Shown here piece by piece: positions 28,601 to 40,600 of a stretch of DNA of 64,000 bases. Made by a program: the position numbers and the translations under genes. The notes under the pieces are model-generated. The model saw only the letters and a program-made list of their open reading frames with translations, did not search any database and was not told the origin of the DNA. The first letter of the stretch is position 1. Each line of letters begins with the position of its first letter. The DNA comes from Drosophila persimilis (lineage: Eukaryota > Arthropoda > Insecta > Diptera > Drosophilidae), in assembly GCF_003286085.1 (NCBI RefSeq), contig NW_020825288.1, positions 28,210,001 through 28,274,000 on the forward strand, written 5' to 3'.

Positions 28601-31600
28601 GTTTGACAAACATCAACTTTGGAGTCAACAATATTGGATTAGACTTCCACTGATTGCAGGGGTGGGAGTGTGAAAAGTTTTGAATGCTCTACCAAGAATA
28701 TAGCCAATTTGCTGAGTTCAAATGACATTTGCTTTGTCAATTAGTGTTTGTTGGCCTTTGGTTTTAATTAAGGGTTTGCCAAATGTACCCTTGTTGCTGT
28801 GGTGATGTGGCTTTTATGGATGGGTTGGCTCCCAAAGATTGATGAGAAATTTCTGCGCAACAAGCATAATTAATAAATGAATGTGTGTTGTCCATTGTTT
28901 TGTCATGTGTTCTGTTGAAAGCATTTCCAAATTTAATTTGAATTTCAAAGCTACTCGTATGTCATAAACATTTTAACATTCTTGTTCCAAGAAAACTGTT
29001 CAAAAGGAAACCCAAATGAAAAGCGTACAAAGCCAAGCATTGGATTATTAGTTTTTCCTTTTGTTGGCTCGTGGGGAGGCTCTGTTCCCAGCAGTTGGAA
29101 TATGTATAAAAATTTAGAAACAATCACGAGAACCTGTGTGTGTGTGCCAGGTAATTGTAAAACAGTCTCCTACCCAGTCCTCAGTCCTAAGGTCTGCTGA
29201 AGGCTGTCCACATATCCTTGAACTTTGAAATTTTCCTCAAAGCAGAGAGAAAAAAACAACTCATAACATTTTAGCCATATAAATGTTTCGTGGCAGACAA
29301 AAAGTAAAAATAAAAAACTCTGGGTGGAAAAAAGTTGCCAAACAACGAAGCCAAGGGAAATGTGTTGATAGTCTTTGACAAAGTACTTAACTTTAGTCGA
29401 GCTTATGTGTTCCTGTTCCTGGCCCTCGTTGGCCAATTCCTGGAAGCCTCTGAATAGAGGATAGGAAATCTTAAAATCCGACAAAACGTTTTGTATGAGC
29501 TCTCGCTCATAAAACATAAATAGAAATTGCCTTCGAGTGCTTTTCATTTCAGCAATTAAAAATCTTTAGACTTGCAAATGAGAGATGACTGTGAGAAGAA
29601 GTAAAGTCAATTTGAATAGCAATTAGGGAAGTGTTTCTCCTATTCATAGAGTACGAAAAGTTAGAGCTATGTATGTAGTCAGCCTGTGACATACAATTCA
29701 AACTCTAATTAGGTACATTTTCAACATGAAAGATTCCCAATTGCATATAAAGCTAATACTACAAAGAGTCTAAAGAGTAACTCCAACTATTTGCCTGTAT
29801 AAAACATTGAAAGTTTTGGGAAAATTGAATGCTACAGTTTTGAAAAGCTAACAACTATTTCTCCGAATAAAAAAAAATACAAATTCAAAGACAAGTGAAT
29901 GATTCAATAGCTTTCCAGGTATTTTTCCACCTGAAACTCTTCTTATTGTCCTTAACGACAACCATTTCTCATACAAAAAGCACCACATTTTCCATTGAGA
30001 AAATTCAACCAACATAGAATTTTTAAAGAACTTTGGCAAAAGTTTCAAGAAAATTTCAATAGTACATATACGAAAACTTTGGTCAAACAGCCGAAGGCCC
30101 TTTTCCACCAAGGCGGCTATTAAAATTTCAAAAGTTATTTCGACTCTGCGGTGATAATGAAAAAATAAGTATGGGAACGTGTATCTGTCTCTCGGGGGGT
30201 TTACTAAGAAATAAGCCATGGAATGTACATAAATATATACGTAGCTTTATATATACAGATATGCATATACTAGTATATAAGTATGTACAAACAGGAGACG
30301 TGTTTTTGGCGGTTTTGATGTGCTCGCTGGGGGACAATGCGGCGTATGCGTAATTTGGCTGCTGTTGCTTCTTCTTGGGCTTCTGCCTGTTCTGTTGCTC
30401 CTTGTCATGAATATTTGGGTGGGCGCCACATCGGTGTTTGGCCCTAATGAATTCTGGCATATGTCGCCTTGGGTTTGAAGTGGCACAGTGGTGCACAGTT
30501 TTCCCTTAAAAGTAAGTAAAGTAATTTAAAATTGTAGGTTTCCACCTTGAAAAAAGTTTGTAAATATTCAGGTGCTTAGATTGCACGGTGTGCGACAGCT
30601 TATTTACACTTAAGTTCTTTAAAGAAATGTTCAAGTTCACTTAAGAAATATTTACCCAAAGTGGAAGAACTTCCAAGAATGAGTTTTTTTCATTTCACCT
30701 CAAAAATTTCAGGAGGAACTCCTTCACTTCTTGTAGAAGAGGCTTCAGCTTCACCTTTCATTTGAGTATCAGAAAAGGCTCAAAGCATTATGTTACATGA
30801 TAATCCAGACCACTGTGCATGTATCTTAGCGGTTTGCTTTGTGTTTGTTTATGTGATTGGAGAGCGCGACCTGCTGTGCCTTCGAGATGAGGCTCCGGCT
30901 TGTGTCTATAGCTTTGAGCGATTTACGATAACACATACCAACCGAAACCGAAAATTTAATGCGATTATTTTGGGTGACACGCCCACAACACAGCTATCCA
31001 CCAAAAAGACCTTAATGGCTGATATTGACAATTGGAAACCTCCAAGCTGGCATCACGGGAACAACTGATTGAAGGCCGACTTTAAATGAATTAATTCTAC
31101 TGTTTAAACACCCAATTAATCGTTCAAAAGTTTTGATCCTTTCCATTTGAATGGCACTCATTGCGCTTGCCTGAACCACAGTTTGCATATGCCGGCGGTC
31201 ATAAATTATTTTATTGATTGGAATATTGGAATACGTATATTTTTCCTCGTAAAATGTTAGCCAGAAGTGGAATCTAGAGACCTGCATTGTATGTCGCCCC
31301 ATTCGCATAGCAGTTAGCAGCAGCTGTCGCTGCCAGCTTTTATTGTGTTCCGTGCCCTGTTTTTACGGGCACTCTCTCCCACTCTTCTTTTTTTTTGTCG
31401 CTTTGCAAATGGAGACCCGCGGCGATGACGATGCCATTGTAGCAGCACCACACACATGTTAGAAAAAGCGCAAAATTGCAATCAGACACCGTTGTGATCG
31501 GGTCAACACAAAGAACTAAAACTCGGTGGGGCATACACAAACGAGAATTTATTAGCCCACAGATTGGTTTTCGACGCCGATAGGTGATGGCCCAAGGGGC

Positions 31601-34600
31601 CAGAACCGGCGTAAAAAGTGTGAGCACCATCAATGAAATATGAAAATGTGATTAAAATGGTAGCTAGCGAGAAGGGACTTTATCCTTTGAATAAGAGATT
31701 CCCAAAGAGACACCATTTCATGTTGTTCTTTAATTTAAATTGAATTACAGCCACGGCATCCATTAAATGGCAGAAAATCCACTCCTTAAGCCAATAAATT
31801 GTACCCACATTTCAACAAGAATAAACCTCAAATGGCCCCAAAATAAATCGGAAATGGAATGCAGCTGCAGTACGAATAAATTTTCCAGTTTTCCTGTGGC
31901 AAAAAGAGAGGATACGTGCGGGCTTGGGTAATTGGCGGCTGACTGACAAACGAACCGCACGCGCCGGATTTACGCTTAAAAGCAAATCCATGTTGCAAAT
32001 GTCAAAGTCAGAGAGTGAGAGTGAGAGGACGGTGCACCGTGCCCGGGGCCAGGCTCAGGCTCAGGCCCAGGCCCAGGCAACATCCCAGACCCAAGGCACG
32101 TGCATTGGGAATCACTTAACCATTGCACATTAGACTAATTGAAAAAACAGGAAAAACGACAGACATGGGAGACAGGCAGTGGCGGCGGAGAGACAGAGGT
32201 CGTTAAAAGGCCACAGCCAGGCCATGAGGTTCGATGGGTGGTGGCGTTGTGGCTGTGGTTGCACATTAATTGCAACATTGAATATGCAAGCAGGCGGGCG
32301 CGCCCGGGCGGTGGCAACAGGACCCATCCAACCGTGCCAGACCACTTTTGATTGCAAATTCCAGGATCTATGGATGGCGAATGCAGGGGCCCCAAAAGCC
32401 TCAACTCAGAGGCAGAGTCGGTTTGTAATTAATACGTTTAAAATGTAATTAGCGTTGCGGTTACGTTCCGACTTGAGGACGGAGGAGGTTGGGGCATCGT
32501 CTTCTGATTCTGGCTTTCCTTCGGGGGGCACAAGCATGATTTATTGATGCAAATATGAAAGCCTTAAAGCTATATAGAGCCACATCCGGCTCGATGGTTC
32601 TGGTTCTGGTTCTGGCTTGTGGCCAAGTCTTGTCGCCACTTTGGCCCCCAAGTCGATTGGCCCGGAGAGCTCACTTTGCTGTCACAACAGAGACCGACAT
32701 TGTGCGGTTTATGACATGAAGGTGGGCCAATTGCACTCGCTCTCTCTCTTTCCCTCTCACTCTCTCTTACTCTCTCTCTCTCTCTCTGTTTCCCACTTGG
32801 AACCACTCTCAACTCAGTGAGGTCGTCGGTTGTCGTGTCACAGCTCCTGACATTGGCATGTCAACCGGTCATTGTCATAGCTCTTGGTTAAGTCAACTGC
32901 ATTTGGCACTGTGAATGGCGCCTGTGGTGCCTTGGAATGTGTGGTTTGTCGCTCCAAAGAGCACATCCTGTAAATGTTTAATACCTTTTTCCCTGTTTCA
33001 AAAAAACAACAGAAGAGAAAACTTAATTACGAAATCTAATTAAAACTGAAAATAATGGGTGTTGAAAAACACAGTCATAAGTTAACCGTGTCTAGACAGG
33101 AGACCGGCAGTCCATTAAGTCAATAAAATACCTTATTATCCAACAAACTTGACCGCAAATGCTATAAATATGCAACAACAAAAACCAGGGGGAAAAACGC
33201 AGAAAAATAATGAAAATATCGCTGTTGTGGATGGTATGCAAGGATATGACCATCCGAAGGACATGTGCGTCATAAATTCAGGGCAGAGAACAACCCCATC
33301 ATAATCCGCTAAGGTAACCCACGGCGGTTACCCTCCCCCTCTGAAGGTCGAAGGTTGGATATATTAATTATGCTTGCTACTCTTGTGTTTTGTGTTTGGG
33401 GCGGGTGGGGCTATGGTTATGTTATGGACACTTCAACGGGCTTATACAGCGGCTTGTCCTACTTAGGGGCTTGGCACTGGAATTCGCTTATGTATGTCTC
33501 TGGCACTCCGCTGTCTGCGCATTATCCTTTAGCAGGAATACAGCATTAGCATATTAATGATGCCTCCGTCTACACTAATAAACCCTCATTTGATTACACA
33601 ACTAATAAGCTGTCCCCCTCCAAAGTATGTGAGGTATGGTTTACGTACATTACGAGTACGAGAACGGTATGAAACTCAGTTTCAGCTGTGGGCTAAGTCC
33701 AAATTAGTGTTGTTACATATTTGAGGTTACTGCCATAAAGAGAGGACTAACCCAAGGAGTCCTCACGACACATTTTTGGGTTTCATCTTACTCTCTTTAA
33801 GGGGAAATTTCAAAGGACATCCACTACTGTCTTTATTCCTCTCTCATGTTTCATCTCTTGAAGCATTCCTTACTACCGCCTTTTGCTTTACATCTTAATC
33901 CCATCTTAAGTTGAAATCTTCCTCTTGGTTCCTCTGAACCGTCTCTAGTCGTAACTAATCCCAGGTCTAATCTGATCCTAAGATTCTTTTCTACTGTCGT
34001 TTCCTGTCATATTCTCTAATACCATGTTCTCTTGCAGATAATCACACCCACTCGCTCTCTGGTGCTTTGCGCCGAATCCAGACGCGAAATGGAGGACTGG
34101 CTGGGCTCCCTGAAGACGGCCACGGCCCCGCAGCGTCCGCGTGGCGACAGCTTTCTCATCGAACAGCATGACATTCTGTCGAATCACCATCACTGGTATG
34201 CCACCTCGCATGCGCGACCCACCTACTGCAATGTCTGCAGGGATGCGCTCTCCGGAGTCACATCCCACGGCCTCAGCTGTGAGGTGTGCAAGTGCAAGGT
34301 GCACAAGCGGTGTGCGGCTAAATCCATTGCGAATTGCAAGTGGACAACGCTGGCGAGTGTGGGAAAGGACATCATTGAGCAGGCGGATGGCATTATTATG
34401 CCGCATCAGTGGATGGAGGGGAATCTGCCAGTGTCCGCAGTGTGTGCCGTATGCAAGAAGACATGCGGTTCTGTGTTGCGACTGCAGGATTGGAGGTGCC
34501 TCTGGTGCCGGGCCACATGCCATGTGGCCTGTCGACCACAGATGGCGGTGGCCTGTCCCATTGGACCGGCCAAGCTATCCGTGGTCCCGCCGACTAGTGT

Positions 34601-37600
34601 GCATTCGATCAGCACCGATGATGCCTGGGATGTGGCCAGCCCCAGGGGCAACTTCTCGCCCCTCCTAGTCTTTGTCAACTCCAAGTCCGGCGATAATCAG
34701 GGCGTGAAGTTCCTGCGACGCTTCAAGCAGCTCCTGAATCCAGCCCAGGTCTTTGATCTGATCTCAACGGGCCCGAGTCTCGGATTGCGACTCTTTCGAC
34801 ACTTTGAGATGTTTCGCATTCTGGTCTGCTCGGGCGATGGTTCCGTGGGATGGGTCCTCAGCGAAATCGATCGTTTTAACATGCATGTGAGTCTTTAGAC
34901 GAAACGAATTCCTATCCTCACCATAAATGTATCCTTAAACTGTTCTCTGTAGAAACAATGCCAGGTGGCTGTAATGCCCTTGGGAACTGGCAACGATCTG
35001 GCCAGAGTTTTGGGCTGGGGCTCCAGCTGCGATGATGACACCCACTTGCCGCAGATTCTGGAACGATATGAATCTGCCAGCACCAAAATGCTGGATCGCT
35101 GGAGCATCATGGTGTTTGAAAAGGCCATTGCAGTCCCAAAGATACCCAAGATGTCGATCACCACGGAACAGGAGGCCATGCTCACCGGGATGGTGACCTC
35201 TGCGAACCACCATCTGCGCTTCATTGTGGAGACGAATGATACCCAGACGCTGATCACTTCGACCCGGAACCTTTGCGACACCGTCGACGATCTGGTGGGT
35301 CGCATCTCAGAGCATCACAAGGAGGACGAACAGCTGAGCGTCAAGTGCGATATCCTGAAGCAAAAGTTGAATATGCTACTGGATGCTCTGCAGGAGGAGG
35401 AGATGGGTGCCCACAATGGTGATGATTTGATAGCCACCATCAGGAGTCTTATAGCGCGAAGTATTCCGTCTACTCCGGGAGCCAATCCATCCTTACTGTA
35501 AGTCCATTTTAAACGGTTTCTTCTAACTTGCTTCTCTAACTTCTCGAATTTAACCTCTCAAGCAACCCAAACATATCAATCGAAAAGACCGAAAAAGATC
35601 AAATCAACTCCAAGGAACGTCGAAACAGTCGCTCATTGCGATCCAGCGAAAAGGAGGCGCTCCAATGCCGAGCAAATAGCGTGAAGCGAGCCATCTACAA
35701 TGTGGTGGAGCATTCAGAGCCAGGCCGACCCAAACGCTATCAGCGAAAGCTCTCGATCACGCCCTTTGAGTCCCTCAAATTGCCAACAAATACATCCGGC
35801 GACTCCACTCCGTGTGGCTCCCCATTGCCCATAATACCACCCATCAATATTATATCCCCCACGATGGAGACCTCTCGCCTGACCTGCATCTCTCCGCTGC
35901 CGGACACCCGCCGTGATTCGGTGGATGAGAGCTTCTTCAACAGCATCAATCTGCCAGCTCCACGGCAATTCGCGGACAGTCGAAGGAGTTCAGGGGTCGA
36001 TGTTATCCAAGAGATAGAGGAGGGGGCCAATGGAGAGACAGTCTATCGCATGGGCCGCATGTCGCTCAGTGGCGGGGCCAACATTGACGATGCTGGCAAT
36101 CGTCTATCGCCCTGCAGCGATGGAGGCGACAACACGCCCACCGATCGCAAAGTGGACTTTTTGAGAGTCCCCATATTGACAGGCGAGCCTCTGGTGGATC
36201 CCTTGTCCAACTATCGACCCGTGGAGGTATTTGAACGCACCTATTACATGACCCGGGAGATGGACAACGCCAAAGATAAGGAAAAGGAGAGGCTCTTGAG
36301 TCAGGAGAGCAGTATTTTAGATGTGGAAAAGGAGGATAACATGCTCACCGAAAAGCAGACATTGGTACACACTTGTAATCTGCAGGTACCCGGCATTGTC
36401 GTAACCCCCAACTCCCAAAATGTATACTCAAGCGCAAGTTTAACAATCATTGACACCGATACCGCACAAACCACCACTGTACGTTTGCCATCTTCCAGAG
36501 GATTGCCATCTCGCATCATTCAATTGATATTCATTCTTGATTATCCTTAACTGTTTCTAGGATCAATCCTCTTCTGATGAGATGGCGGGCGAGGCCAGCG
36601 ACGTGCTTTCGGCCATTAGCAATGAGGAATGCAGCGTAGCCTCGGAGATATTTGACAAGCAAGATGCTGGCCAGACTTTGGGCGACATTATACAGGTAAA
36701 GATAAATGGATTCATGGAGGAGACATGTTTCCAACTTCCATTGGGATTCCCCTAACAGAATCTCGATGCCAGCAACTTTACGCACATCGATTCGCCCGAG
36801 ACCAGCGATGAGACAGAGGCCATGCCTGGCGAGAGTATTATGGATGACATCAGCTCCGTGCTGGGCCACGATATAACCTATGCCCTGCAGGACACCATAA
36901 CCGATGACACCACCACCCTCTGCTCGGAGCATGTGGGTCCCCCGAAGCCGCCACGCAAGAAGTCGCTGAGTGCTTTGACCCACACTCAAGCGCATCCCAG
37001 GAGGCGCAACTCCTCGCCGCCCAGGATGGCAAGGCTCGCCCGGATGGATAGCGATGATAATCCACAACAGTTCGGTTTCGAGAACATTGTGTTTGAGATA
37101 GACAATCGATGCGATGATCAGAAAATGAAGGAACCGCCGCGCTACTGCAGTTTGGCGCAGTTCGTGGAAGGTAACGATATAGCGCGTCAGAGCTTCAAGG
37201 TATGTCTTAGATCTTAGGTGGGGTTTTGAAAATTTAGCGTGCATTTGTATGTAGTATAAGGAGTATATATATAGAGCTATTATATGGTGTTATCGGAAGT
37301 ACTCAGACATGGCCACTTATGGTAAAATCTTTGTTGCTCTCCGTTTGCTTCTTTTTTCTTCAAAACTTTTTCTTTTTGTGCGTGTGTATTCGAAACGAAA
37401 CTTGCCTCAAATCAAACTCTAAACAATCCTGCAAAACCACCACCACCAACATATAAATCCTGTGCCTCCTGTGCTACTATCCTCGATCGACTACTCTACT
37501 ACTCTCTCAATGAACAAAAGCGTCCCAAAAAGCGCACTTCACTGAAAAAACCGAAACCAACTACAACCAATGAACAATCCTCCAATCAACAGCAGCTAAT

Positions 37601-40600
37601 GCTAATGCAACGGAGCAACGAAGGCAACGATCCAGCCAACGATAAAGAAGACACCGACGATATTGCAAGCGTGCAAACGCCAACGAATGTGCCCCGTGTG
37701 GCAATGCCTTCGAGCGAGGATGAATTGTCCACACAAACGGCGATTAAAATAGAAATACACGATGTTGACTCGACAGCTGTGCGCAATTTGACCAGCAACA
37801 TGAAATCGACATCGCCCACGAAGAAATCGGGCCATGGACAAGATGTAAAGCGCATTACTTTTGATGAGTCGTGTAAGAAAGAATCCTTTGATGATGTAAA
37901 TCCCAACTATCCACAGATAAGTGTTGTTGTCAGACCGCCGACACCGTTGCGCGGCGACTGCATCAAGCCCGTTGCCGTTGCCGCGCTGTCTGCCACCTCT
38001 ACCGGTGGCAGTGGCGGTGGCATGGCCATGGCCTGCACTGGCCTGCTAGGCGTTCGCGCCATGAATGCCTCGGAGATCCGTCGGCATTCAAGTCATGCGC
38101 CCAGCAGCCTGGCTGTCCGTGAATTCGACAAGGACAAAGATCGCCGTCACTCCGGATTTAATCCCAATCAATTGACATTGGATCCGGAGCATGCGCGCTT
38201 CCTCAGCAGCTCTCCAGCGGCCAGTCGCAGGATAAGCTGTGGCAGCCTCTTCAAGGTAAGTCTCCCGCCCATTGTCCCCATCCTCGACCTCGACCCCCGC
38301 AAAATACCCCACATATTTGACTTACATTGGCACTGCATCGTCGGCAAAGCGCGGCAAAGCAAAACAAGTTTTGAAGTATGTGAATCGATGGTTGTGTCAG
38401 GCGAGAGCAATTGGTGTCAAGTGCAGAGTGCAGTTCTCATACAGCCACACACTAAAACAACAACAACAACAGCGACTGTAGGTAATTGTACTTATAAGTA
38501 AACGCCACCACCCCACCAGCCACAAGAGAGATTTCTGTGATTATATCTGCTGGACCTCAAATTCAATGATCCATCATCACAACAGGTTTTTAGTTTGGAT
38601 TTCACACGAGTTTTGTTTTGGTTTTGATGTTTTTTTTTACCAATTTTGTGCGACTGAAAGGAAGATTTTATGAAGACTTTACGCATTCATATGCGTAGTT
38701 AAAAAGAACTATAAAAAGGAGATGCCAAGAAGATCTACTCGTTAGAAAAACTCATGCTATATTCCATGGTCATAACTCAGACGAAATAACTGATTTCGTT
38801 TCCATTTTAATCGCACAAAATGAATATTTAAACACCTTTTAGTATGATTTGCCACATTACTTCTGATTTAGCCACCGTTACCACGTTTAAGTTCCTCGTA
38901 AAATTATGAACCACAACCAAATCAGAACCGAAAAAAACATCCATGTATATGTTATACAAAAAAGCACAAAAAAACAATTGGTACGTATTTCAAAATTATG
39001 TCAAAACTATATAAACTTATGATTTGAATATACTTAACCTTCGAACCACACACACAGTCCACATAATGTACTATATGCATAAACACGAACAATTTTAAAA
39101 GCTACATCATACTAAATGCATTTTCTTAGAAGAAAAACCAAAAGGTTGCCACGAAACGGGGCTATGGATTATTCAGAGTTCGGTTCTTTGTGGTCGCCGA
39201 ACCAGATATTCGCCTGGCCACTCTGGCGCTTATCAGGCCGCTCATACCTCTGGTAAGCCGGTCCCACATCCGGGGAAAGGGATCTTCAAAATTTGATCCC
39301 CAATCGTTTCTGCGTTCCTTCGTTCGTTCGATGTTTAAATCCCCCAGCAATTGCCGCAAACATACCGATCTATAAAACCAATTGAATGACAAAAAACTTC
39401 GGTTTGACCGAGTTGTTGAAACCCTTTACAAAAATGCTTTAAAATGTACAAATTGTCCGTGTATCAAAGCTTAACTAACTTTCTGTGATTGTATTTTTTG
39501 TAAAGGGTAATCGAAACATGTGAAAATCCTCTGTACAAAGCGTCTGTTCCAGTTCCAGTTCCGTTCCAGTTTCCTCAGCACCTGCGTCAGTTTCGCTTTT
39601 GAGTAGTGTTGCAAAGTAACCAATAAGTAAAAAAAACTCTGTTAACCAACACTCAAACTAAGAAACAAACAAATCGACAAAACATGTAGCTTCTGCTTAC
39701 CCGCTATCTATCCAACCTACAGCTATGATTTTGTTTGACTTTATGATTTATTTCTTTCTTTCAAGTAGTGCGCTATGTCCTGTTAAACGCTCTGTCCTCT
39801 GTCTCTGTTACTCACTCTCTGTCGCTCTCCTCTCTCTCTCTCAAAAAGTACTTACCAACAACCCTGCGAACAGTAATTGCAAGTCACACAACACTGGCAC
39901 ACTCACCCACCAATCACAATCACAACCACCACTCAGAGTTTACACACTCGATCACATCCACATGTTTCTTTGTATCGTAGTTAGTGCTGACTTTCCAGTT
40001 GCTCTTTGACACGTACTCGATACTTCGCTCTGCAGTGAGTCCCCCATGTAATCAATGCCTCTCTCTTGCAGCCGAACGAAGCTCTTCCCAATCTACAGAC
40101 CCTCAAGGGCTCCAAATCGAGCCTGTTCATGGGCTCAACGCTATTCGGCTTCGATCACTTTGCAGCTGGTGATAAGGACGACAAAGCAGGCAAGGACAAA
40201 GAGAAGACTCCCACAGAGGAGACAACCCGAAAGTTGCCCATCATCAATCCATTGGTTCGACTACCCAATTGGCCAAGTAAGGATAGCCTGCCTATCTGTC
40301 CCGAAAGCATAGGTTCTTAATTTGTTTACTCTTCTTTAGATCTCGCTAATGGGGGTGGCTTCATCTCCAAATGTCTCCTGGCCAATGCCGATACTTTGTG
40401 TGCCGCAGTCAGCCCATTGATGGATCCGGATGAGACGCTCCTGGCCGGCTACCATGAGAAGTGCGTAATGAACAACTACTTTGGAATTGGTATCGATGCC
40501 AAGATCTCACTGGATTTCCACAACAAGCGCGAGGAGCATCCAGAGAAGTGCCGTTCCCGTGCTCGTAATTACATGTGGTACGGGGTCCTTGGCTCCAAGC

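Larger units (their letters stand above)
25861..34037 (+). other. Intron 2 (8.2 kb)
   Basis: Non-coding by inspection. It contains a perfect four-unit GGCAAT repeat (27571-27594), a CAGGCT/CAGGCC hexamer run (32049-32079), a GGTTCT run (32595-32617), a long (CT)n tract (32738-32788) and GCGTATRC motifs at 26701-26710, 27669-27676, 28392-28401 and 30341-30355. The acceptor is TCTTGCAG at 34030-34037. Short frames on both strands look accidental. Confidence 0.65.

Noticed and set aside
36531-37244. 237-codon minus-strand frame opposite DGK eta exons 6-7
   Set aside because: It mirrors GC-rich coding exons on the plus strand and crosses their introns; a codon-bias shadow.
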